Positions 57,966 through 64,000 of a stretch of DNA of 64,000 nucleotides are shown piece by piece. A model generated the notes under the pieces. That model was not told the DNA's origin, made no database searches, and was given only the letters and a program-made list of their open reading frames with translations. The position numbers and the translations under genes are program-made. Position 1 is the first letter of the stretch, and each line of letters starts with the position of its first letter. This stretch comes from an uncultured Burkholderiales bacterium (GTDB lineage Bacteria > Pseudomonadota > Gammaproteobacteria > Burkholderiales > Burkholderiaceae_C): positions 1 to 64,000 of the forward strand of contig CAIQBO010000035.1 of assembly GCA_903870145.1 (NCBI GenBank). The letters run 5' to 3'.

Positions 57966-58616
57966 ATGCAACCTGTTCACAATGCCTGCGTTTTCATCGT
58001 CGATGACGATGCCAGTGTGCGAGATGGCATGGCGTGGTTGCTGCGCTCTAGGCGCTTGATGAGCGCGTCTTTTGCCAGCGCCACGGCGTTTGAGGAAATG
58101 CTAGGCACGCGTGCAGAACAAGTCGGCACGCTGCCTTCTCAGCCCGGCTGCATCTTGCTCGATGTGCGCATGCCGGGGCAAAGCGGTTTGGTGTTGTTTG
58201 AAAAATTGGTGGCGTGCGGTTTGGCACACGCATGGCCCGTGATTTTTTTAACGGGTCACGCCGATGTGCCCACCGCTGTGGACAGCGTCAAGCGGGGCGC
58301 CTTTGATTTTTGTGAAAAACCTTTTTCAGACAACGCCTTGGTCGACCGTGTCGAGCAAGCACTGCTCTTGTCTCAAGAGCGTTTAGCAGCTCGCCAACAA
58401 AGCGCTGGGCGTAGCACACGCTTGGCCGAGTTAACCGATCGTGAGCGCGATGTCATGCATTTGGTGATTGAAGGCTTGCCCAACAAATTGATCGCCGATC
58501 AGCTTGAGATCAGCGTGCGCACGGTGGAGGTTCACCGCTCCCGGGTGTTTGAGAAAATGCAGGTCAAGTCGGCCGTTGAGTTGGCCAATTTACTGCATGA
58601 CACGGGCACAATTTGA
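57966..58616 (+). CDS. FixJ/LuxR-type response regulator
   Basis: A 216-residue regulator. The receiver domain has the acidic VDDDAS pocket (12-17), phospho-acceptor Asp66 in LLDVRMPGQSG, Thr/Gly in FLTGHADVP and Lys in CEKPFS. The C-terminal LuxR/FixJ helix-turn-helix is LTDRERDVMHLVIEGLPNK with QLEISVRTVEVHRSRVFEKM. It forms a two-component pair with the kinase just upstream. Unusually, an insert near residues 45-60 lengthens the receiver. The targets are unknown. Confidence 0.92.
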   Translation: MQPVHNACVFIVDDDASVRDGMAWLLRSRRLMSASFASATAFEEMLGTRAEQVGTLPSQPGCILLDVRMPGQSGLVLFEKLVACGLAHAWPVIFLTGHADVPTAVDSVKRGAFDFCEKPFSDNALVDRVEQALLLSQERLAARQQSAGRSTRLAELTDRERDVMHLVIEGLPNKLIADQLEISVRTVEVHRSRVFEKMQVKSAVELANLLHDTGTI

Positions 58617-58631
58617 TAAATTGTGTGTGCG

Positions 58632-58775
58632 CTATTTTTTTTCAGCGGTGTTGTCCTCGTCTTGTTTCGTTGCTGTTTTCAACTCGCCCTTTTGACGCCC
58701 TGCGAACATGGTCCACCAAACAATCAACAGCAGCACGAGCAGCGCCAACAAGGCTTCTAGCAAAATCAATCCCAT
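58632..58775 (-). CDS. Small single-pass membrane protein (47 residues)
   Basis: Starting at ATG 58775, a 47-residue protein with one membrane helix (residues 2-22, then VWWTMFAGRQKGE) and a charged, mostly hydrophilic tail (LKTATKQDEDNTAEKK). TTAGGAG lies 7-13 bases upstream, a strong ribosome site. Short proteins with the WWTMF-x-GR pattern beside mltA are familiar from related genomes, from memory. Its start codon overlaps the mltA start on the other strand by two bases within the palindrome CATG, so the two leaders are each other's coding sequence. The function is unknown. Confidence 0.7.
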   Translation of the reverse strand: MGLILLEALLALLVLLLIVWWTMFAGRQKGELKTATKQDEDNTAEKK

Positions 58776-59928
58776 GTACAAACTCCTAACAGGCTTGATT
58801 GTAGGAAGCTTGGTCGCCTGTAGCACGCCGCCGGTTCGCTCGCCGGTTGCTTTGCCCGCGCCACACGCGCCGGCCGGCGCGGCTGTACCCCCCGCGCCGG
58901 CCCAGGGCAGCGATGGCGCCCAAGCCCTGCCGCCACCGCGCGAACAAAGCAAAAGTCGCTGGGTTGCGGTGCAGTGGTCCGAGTTGCCCGGCTTAGAGCA
59001 AGATATCTTGAACCAAGCTTGGCCCGCATGGCTGCAAAGCTGCTCCCGTCCCAACGCGATGTGGGCCGCGCTGTGCCAAGAAGTCAAGCTGCAGGCAGAC
59101 AAACCCAACACCGAGCAAATGCAGTGGTTGATGCGCCGCTTTCAAGCCTTTCGTGTGGAGAGTTTGAGCGGCGTGCCAAAGGGCTTGCTGACTTCGTATT
59201 ACGAACCTGTTTTAGAGGCCTCCCGCATCGCAAAGCCAGGCTTTTCAGTCCCGCTTTATGCACCCCCTGCAGGTTTGAAGGCGCGCTCTCCTTGGTACAG
59301 TCGCCAAGAAATGGAGCAACTGCCAGAAGCCAAAAAAGCCTTGCGCGGGCGTGAGATCGCTTTTGTGGCCGACCCCGTGGACGCCATGATCTTGCACATT
59401 CAAGGCTCTGGCCAGTTAATGCTCACAGAAGCCGACGGTTCGCGCAAACAAATTCGGCTGGCCTTTGCGGCCACCAACGAGCAGCCCTACCAGAGCATTG
59501 GACGCTGGTTGCTTGACCAAGGCTTGAGCCGTGATGCGACTTGGCCCGGGATCAAAGCATGGATCGCCCAAAACCCGCGCAGGCAAGGCGAATTGCTCTG
59601 GCGCAACCCCAGGGTGGTTTTTTTCAAAGAAGAGCCCCTGGGTGGCTTGGCGGCCTTGCATGGCCCCAAAGGCGCCCAAGGTGTGCCGCTGACCACGGGG
59701 CGCTCGATTGCCGTGGACCCGGGCAGCATTCCTTATGGCACGCCGGTCTGGCTGTTTTCCCAAGGTCCCCAAACCCAGCTGGCCCGATTGGTGCTGGCAC
59801 AAGACACCGGAAGCGCGATCCAAGGCGCTGTGCGGGCTGACTACTTCGCTGGCTCGGGCGCGGCGGCCGGCGAGTTGGCCGGGCGTCTCAAACAAGACTT
59901 GCAATTATGGGTTTTGCTTCCCCGATAA
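58774..59928 (+). CDS. mltA: Membrane-bound lytic murein transglycosylase A
   Basis: A 384-residue outer-membrane lipoprotein that cleaves peptidoglycan glycan strands to anhydromuropeptides. The lipoprotein signal MYKLLTGLIVGSLVACS has its lipobox Cys at 16, followed by a Pro/Ala-rich linker. The MltA domain has GLLTSYYEPVLEASR. The 3D domain has catalytic Asp residues in SIAVDPGSIPYGTP and VLAQDTGSAIQGAVRADYF. An upstream in-frame ATG at 58708 would spoil the signal peptide, so ATG 58774 is used. MltA products feed the recycling pathway in which AmgK and MurU act. Confidence 0.93.
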   Translation: MYKLLTGLIVGSLVACSTPPVRSPVALPAPHAPAGAAVPPAPAQGSDGAQALPPPREQSKSRWVAVQWSELPGLEQDILNQAWPAWLQSCSRPNAMWAALCQEVKLQADKPNTEQMQWLMRRFQAFRVESLSGVPKGLLTSYYEPVLEASRIAKPGFSVPLYAPPAGLKARSPWYSRQEMEQLPEAKKALRGREIAFVADPVDAMILHIQGSGQLMLTEADGSRKQIRLAFAATNEQPYQSIGRWLLDQGLSRDATWPGIKAWIAQNPRRQGELLWRNPRVVFFKEEPLGGLAALHGPKGAQGVPLTTGRSIAVDPGSIPYGTPVWLFSQGPQTQLARLVLAQDTGSAIQGAVRADYFAGSGAAAGELAGRLKQDLQLWVLLPR

Positions 59929-59979
59929 GTCGCTTGGCTCTACACTGTGCGCAAGTCCTTTTGAAGATGGAACAAACTC

Positions 59980-62900
59980 ATGAACGCACCCCTGTCTGAA
60001 CATCTGCGCAAAGCGCTGGAATCGGTCACGCTGGACGACAAGTACAGCTTAAGCGCGGGACGCGCCTTCATGAGTGGCGTACAAGCCTTGGTCCGCCTGC
60101 CCATGCTGCAGCAACAGCGCGATGCGCTGCTTGGCAAACGCACCGCGGCCTTGATCAGCGGTTACCGCGGCTCCCCCCTGGGTGGCTACGACCAAGCCTT
60201 GTGGAAAGCCAAGCCGTACTTGCAAGCGCAAAACATCGTGTTCCAACCCGGCGTGAACGAAGAGTTGGCTGCCACCGCCTTGTGGGGCACGCAGCAAATG
60301 GGTTTCGCCCCTCCTGGAAGCAACAAGTTTGACGGCGTTTTTGGCATTTGGTACGGTAAAGGCCCGGGCGTGGACCGCTGCTCCGATGTCTTCAAGCACG
60401 CCAACATGGCCGGCACCACGCCTTGGGGGGGCGTGTTGGCCGTGGCTGGCGACGACCATGTGGCCAAAAGCTCCACGGCAGCGCACCAAAGCGACCACAT
60501 TTTCAAAGCCTGCGGCTTGCCGGTGTTTTTCCCCGCCTCGGTTCAAGACATTTTGGATTTGGGCATTCACGCCATCGCCTTGAGCCGCTTTGCCGGCGTC
60601 TGGTCCGGCATGAAGACCATTCAAGAAATTGTCGAATCCAGCGCCAGCGCAGAAATTGACCCACATCGCGTGCAAATTGTTTTGCCCGAATTCGACATGC
60701 CCCCAGGCGGCGTGCACATTCGCTGGCCCGACCACGCGCTGGACCAAGAGGCGCGATTGTTTGACTTCAAGTGGTATGCGGCCTTGGCCTATATCCGCGC
60801 CAACCGCTTGAACCACAACGTGGTGCAAGGCCCCAACGATCGCTTTGGCATCATCGCCAGCGGCAAAGCCTTCAACGACACGCGCCAAGCCTTGCTCGAT
60901 CTGGGCTTGGACGACGCCACCTGTCAGCGCCTTGGCATTCGGCTGCACAAAGTTGCGGTGGTCTGGCCGCTAGAGGCCCAAAGCACGCGCGAGTTTGCGC
61001 AAGGCTTGCAAGAGATTTTGGTGGTCGAGGAAAAACGCCAAATCATCGAATACCAACTCAAAGAAGAGCTCTACAACTTGCCCGATGCACTGCGTCCACG
61101 CATCGTTGGCAAGTTTGACGAGCTTGACGGCGACTTGGCTGGCGGCGAATGGTCCGTTCCCAACCCCAGCCAGCACACGCTGCTGCGCGCCAATGCCGAC
61201 TTGACCCCGGCCCTGATTGCCAAAGCCCTGGCCAAACGGCTGAAAAAATTTGGGCTGGACGCAGACATCCTTGCGCGCATGGAGGCACACCTGGGCCTTT
61301 TGGAAAACAAGGAGCGTGCGCAAAACAGCTTGGTGCTCAACCCAGCGGTCGACCGCATGCCGTGGTTTTGCTCGGGCTGCCCTCACAACACCAGCACCAA
61401 AGTGCCTGAGGGCTCACGCGCCATGGCCGGTATCGGCTGCCATTTCATGAGCGTGTGGATGGACCGCAGCACCGTTGGCTTCACACAAATGGGCGGCGAA
61501 GGCACGCCTTGGATTGGCCAACAACACTTCAGCAATGAGACCCATGTTTTTGCCAACATTGGGGACGGTACCTATTTCCACAGCGGCATCTTGGCCATTC
61601 GCCAAAGCATCGCTGCCGGGGTGAACATCACCTACAAGATTTTGTACAACGACGCCGTTGCCATGACGGGCGGGCAGCAAGTGGGCGAGCGTCCTGAGGG
61701 TCACAGCGTGGTGCAAATTGCACAAAGCATGCGTGCCGAGGGCGCCGCGCTGATCAAGGTCGTGACCGATGAGCCCAGCAAATACGATGGTGTTGCGCTG
61801 GCCGAAGGCGTCACGGTGCATCACCGCGATTTACTCGATCATATTCAGCGCGAGATGCGCGAGATCAAGGGTTGCACGGTCATCATTTACGACCAAACCT
61901 GCGCCACCGAAAAACGCCGCCGCAGAAAAAGGGGCACGATGGTCGACCCAGCTGTGCGCGTGATGATCAATGAGTTGGTTTGCGAAGGCTGTGGGGACTG
62001 CGGCGTTCAGTCCAATTGTTTGTCGGTTGAGCCGCTTGAAACAGAGTTTGGGCGCAAGCGCGTGATCAATCAAAACACGTGCAACAAAGACACCAGTTGT
62101 TTGAAAGGGTTTTGCCCCAGTTTTGTCACCGTCGAAGGAGGTCAACTGAAAAAGAAAAGCAGCGCTCAACGCATTTCTTCATCCAGCTTGCCAGCTTTGC
62201 CCATGCCCACTTTGCCCACACTGTCTGGCGCTTATGGCGTGGTTGTGGCGGGTGTTGGCGGCACTGGCGTGATCACCATCGGACAGTTGCTGGGCATGGC
62301 CGCGCACTTGGACGGCATTGGCATCGTGACGCAAGACTCGGCCGGCTTGGCACAAAAAGGAGGCGCCACATGGAGCCATGTTTTGTTGGCTCCCTTGCAA
62401 TCGGACATTCGCACTACCCGCGTTAACATGGCCGCAGCTGATTTGATTTTGGGCTGCGACCCCATTGTGACTGCAGGCAAAGAAACTTTGTCCAAAATGA
62501 TCAGCGGGCGCACACATGTGGCATTGAATTCACACAGCTCACCCACTGCTGCTTTTGTTAAAAACACGATGTGGGAAAACCCTGCGCAAGAATGTGCTTC
62601 TTACATTGCACAAGCTGTCGGCCAAACCCAATTGGCTTGCATGGATGCAGACAATTTATCTACTCAATTGATGGGCGACACAATTTACATCAACCCCATG
62701 CTACTGGGTTATGCCTGGCAAAAAGGTTGGGTGCCTTTGACTTTAGAAGCTTTATTGCGCGCCATTGAATTGAACGCGGTAGCAGTTCAAAATAATTTAG
62801 CGGCCTTTGAGTGGGGCCGCCATGCAGCGCACCAATTGTCAGCCGTTCAAGCCTTGCTCAACCCTGGTCAAGTGATTGAATTTAAAAAGCGTGATCGATT

Positions 62901-63525
62901 GGAAGATTTGGTCTCTAAACGCGTTGCCTTTTTAACTTCTTATCAAAATGCAAGTTACGCACAAAGTTACGAAAATTTTGTCTTTCAAGTTCAAACCAAG
63001 GAAGTGGCATTGGGACAAACGCTTTTAAGCGAAACAGTGGCTCGAAACTTATTCAAATTAATGGCTTACAAAGACGAGTACGAAGTAGCTCGTTTGCACA
63101 CTGAGCGCAGTTTCACCGAGCGTATTGAAAACATGTTTGAAGGCGACTTCAAAGTTCATTACCACTTAGCGCCTCCGTTGATTGCCAGGCGCAATGAAAA
63201 AGGCGAGTTGGTCAAACAAAAAATGAGTCCTCATCTGCGCTTTGGATTTGAAGTGTTGAAACACTTTAAATTTTTACGCGGCAGCGCCTTGGATATTTTT
63301 GGTGCATCGCACGAACGCCAAACCGAACGCGCTTTGATCCAAGAGTACCGCAGCAGTGTGGAATCTTTACTGTCTGGCTTAAAAACAGAAAACCACAGTT
63401 TGGCTGTCAAGGTCGCCAATATGCCAGAACAAATCAAAGGTTTTGGTCATGTCAAAGAGCGCCATTTGGCCGCTGTGCGCATGCAATGGCAACAAGCGAT
63501 GACTCAATTCAAAGAAAAAGTTTGA
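59980..63525 (+). CDS. Fused indolepyruvate:ferredoxin oxidoreductase (IorA/IorB type)
   Basis: An 1181-residue enzyme that decarboxylates aryl-pyruvates (from aromatic amino acids) to aryl-acetyl-CoA, with reduction of a ferredoxin. The N-terminal part contains the pyrimidine-binding SGYRGSPLGGYD and the transketolase-like region. Then come the ThDP-binding domain with FANIGDGTYFHSG and ILYNDAVAMTGGQ, a cysteine cluster (VCEGCGDCGVQSNC, NTCNKDTSCLKGFCPS) for Fe-S, and a C-terminal gamma-type domain starting VVAGVGGTGVITIGQLL and containing QDSAGLAQKGGATWSH. It is one polypeptide, as usual in betaproteobacteria. The last third uses markedly more A/T-ending codons than the first two thirds. 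Confidence 0.93.
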   Translation: MNAPLSEHLRKALESVTLDDKYSLSAGRAFMSGVQALVRLPMLQQQRDALLGKRTAALISGYRGSPLGGYDQALWKAKPYLQAQNIVFQPGVNEELAATALWGTQQMGFAPPGSNKFDGVFGIWYGKGPGVDRCSDVFKHANMAGTTPWGGVLAVAGDDHVAKSSTAAHQSDHIFKACGLPVFFPASVQDILDLGIHAIALSRFAGVWSGMKTIQEIVESSASAEIDPHRVQIVLPEFDMPPGGVHIRWPDHALDQEARLFDFKWYAALAYIRANRLNHNVVQGPNDRFGIIASGKAFNDTRQALLDLGLDDATCQRLGIRLHKVAVVWPLEAQSTREFAQGLQEILVVEEKRQIIEYQLKEELYNLPDALRPRIVGKFDELDGDLAGGEWSVPNPSQHTLLRANADLTPALIAKALAKRLKKFGLDADILARMEAHLGLLENKERAQNSLVLNPAVDRMPWFCSGCPHNTSTKVPEGSRAMAGIGCHFMSVWMDRSTVGFTQMGGEGTPWIGQQHFSNETHVFANIGDGTYFHSGILAIRQSIAAGVNITYKILYNDAVAMTGGQQVGERPEGHSVVQIAQSMRAEGAALIKVVTDEPSKYDGVALAEGVTVHHRDLLDHIQREMREIKGCTVIIYDQTCATEKRRRRKRGTMVDPAVRVMINELVCEGCGDCGVQSNCLSVEPLETEFGRKRVINQNTCNKDTSCLKGFCPSFVTVEGGQLKKKSSAQRISSSSLPALPMPTLPTLSGAYGVVVAGVGGTGVITIGQLLGMAAHLDGIGIVTQDSAGLAQKGGATWSHVLLAPLQSDIRTTRVNMAAADLILGCDPIVTAGKETLSKMISGRTHVALNSHSSPTAAFVKNTMWENPAQECASYIAQAVGQTQLACMDADNLSTQLMGDTIYINPMLLGYAWQKGWVPLTLEALLRAIELNAVAVQNNLAAFEWGRHAAHQLSAVQALLNPGQVIEFKKRDRLEDLVSKRVAFLTSYQNASYAQSYENFVFQVQTKEVALGQTLLSETVARNLFKLMAYKDEYEVARLHTERSFTERIENMFEGDFKVHYHLAPPLIARRNEKGELVKQKMSPHLRFGFEVLKHFKFLRGSALDIFGASHERQTERALIQEYRSSVESLLSGLKTENHSLAVKVANMPEQIKGFGHVKERHLAAVRMQWQQAMTQFKEKV

Positions 63526-63570
63526 GTAATTTGTTTTTCTCTATCTTCTTCTTATAGATAGATTAATACA

Positions 63571-63756
63571 TAGTAGTAGTAGATAAGGGCTGCACCTGCT
63601 TGTGGATAAGTCCTTTTTTACGATAGAAATCAAGCCTCTTTTCGATTTGGATAACTGTGCACGACGCTGCATCACTGCTGTCGTTGAGAGTTGAACAACT
63701 TTGAAATATGGACAAGTGATGTGGATAAGTGGTGACTTGTTCCAAATCTTTCCACA
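63571..63756. other. DnaA-box cluster with DnaA-trio-like repeat, candidate replication origin
   Basis: In the 260-base gap after the oxidoreductase gene there are two exact DnaA boxes (TGTGGATAA at 63601-63609 and 63720-63728), an 8-of-9 box (TTTGGATAA, 63646-63654) and a 7-of-9 box on the other strand (CTTTCCACA, 63748-63756). An AT-rich stretch with four TAG trinucleotides (63571-63582) precedes the first box by 18 bases, including a GC-rich block, an arrangement like the DnaA-trio/box unwinding element of bacterial origins. dnaA itself is not in the window. Confidence 0.6.
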
Positions 63757-63785
63757 AGTTTGTACTTTGACTTTTAAATTTTTTT

Positions 63786-63995
63786 CTATTTTTCAAAGTA
63801 CCACTGGATGATACTTTTGGATACAAACCCAAGCATGCCAAACGCCAGTCCACCAAAAAGAACAAAGGTTCCAAATTTTCCAGCTTTTGACTCCCATGCC
63901 AGGTGACCAATGATGAAAAGCATGTAGAGAATAAAAGCGCTGATGCCAAAAGTTAAACCAAATTCAGCAATCTGCGCTTCTGTCAAACCAAACAT
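63786..63995 (-). CDS. DUF2788 small membrane protein
   Basis: A 69-residue inner-membrane protein with two helices (about 14-32 and 43-62). It begins MFGLTEAQIAEFGLTFG and has AWESKAGKFGTFVLF between the helices, a pattern recognised as DUF2788 in betaproteobacteria. ATG 63995 is used; a GTG lies just before it. The function is unknown. It lies beside the candidate origin and faces the oxidoreductase tail-to-tail; the window ends 5 bases upstream, so its promoter is not seen. Confidence 0.82.
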   Translation of the reverse strand: MFGLTEAQIAEFGLTFGISAFILYMLFIIGHLAWESKAGKFGTFVLFGGLAFGMLGFVSKSIIQWYFEK

Positions 63996-64000
63996 CACAT

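Noticed and set aside
63563..63949. 128-codon minus-strand frame across the intergenic region before the window end
   Set aside because: It overlaps the better-supported DUF2788 gene in another frame and covers the DnaA-box cluster; the composition is not protein-like.

Overview
This window looks like chromosome of a betaproteobacterium of the order Burkholderiales, most like a freshwater Comamonadaceae member (Limnohabitans or Rhodoferax type). The reasons are the local gene orders (lptD-surA-ksgA, recA-recX beside sucCD, a birA lacking an HTH domain followed by a remnant of a SPOR-type protein, an mltA next to a fused indolepyruvate oxidoreductase), the moderate-to-high GC content, and very tight packing. 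Genes overlap by ATGA or tail-to-tail and no gene-free stretch exceeds about 260 bases. I see no tRNA, rRNA, insertion sequence or CRISPR array. The genus is inference from gene content.

Layout. 1-4.0 kb: end of an M20 peptidase, then a minus-strand run amgK > rsmE > MFS. 4.2-8.6 kb: outer-membrane biogenesis and ribosome maturation (lptD, surA, ksgA). 8.8-9.8 kb: an RNase Sa/barnase-like secreted ribonuclease with its barstar-type inhibitor. 9.9-14.5 kb: maeB, pepP and murU, all minus; MurU is the metabolic partner of AmgK but lies 9.6 kb away. 14.6-19.3 kb: central carbon metabolism (tkt, gap) and formate-THF ligase. 19.4-23.0 kb: topoisomerase III with a fused SWIB domain, divergent from a SET-domain methyltransferase; an alternating purine-pyrimidine tract lies between them. 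23.0-27.5 kb: birA, a small membrane protein, a GST, a TctDE-like two-component pair and a MarR regulator. 27.6-33.2 kb: recA (with a LexA box), recX, argC, sucCD and a TerC-family membrane protein. 33.2-36 kb: a type IV pilin, moaC and a BepA-like protease.

36.0-40.4 kb is the most unusual segment. It is a GC-poorer minus-strand cassette encoding a phospholipase A2-like small protein, a secreted protein of unknown function, an HlyD-type adaptor (with an apparent frame break at its N-terminus) and an ABC exporter whose C39 peptidase domain has lost its catalytic cysteine. It reads as a candidate undescribed type I secretion system for a PLA2-like effector.

40.5-49 kb: DUF3717/DUF1289 protein, yaeQ, purB and a GST. 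Then comes a six-gene minus-strand lipid/redox operon: glutathione peroxidase, FAD oxidoreductase, DUF1365, cyclopropane fatty acid synthase, SDR and an NTF2-like protein. 49-64 kb: glnE, a YhdP/AsmA-like giant protein coupled to a PAS sensor kinase and FixJ-type regulator, mltA head-to-head with a 47-residue membrane protein, the fused indolepyruvate oxidoreductase and a DUF2788 protein. Between the last two is a cluster of DnaA boxes with TAG-trinucleotide repeats that resembles a replication origin.
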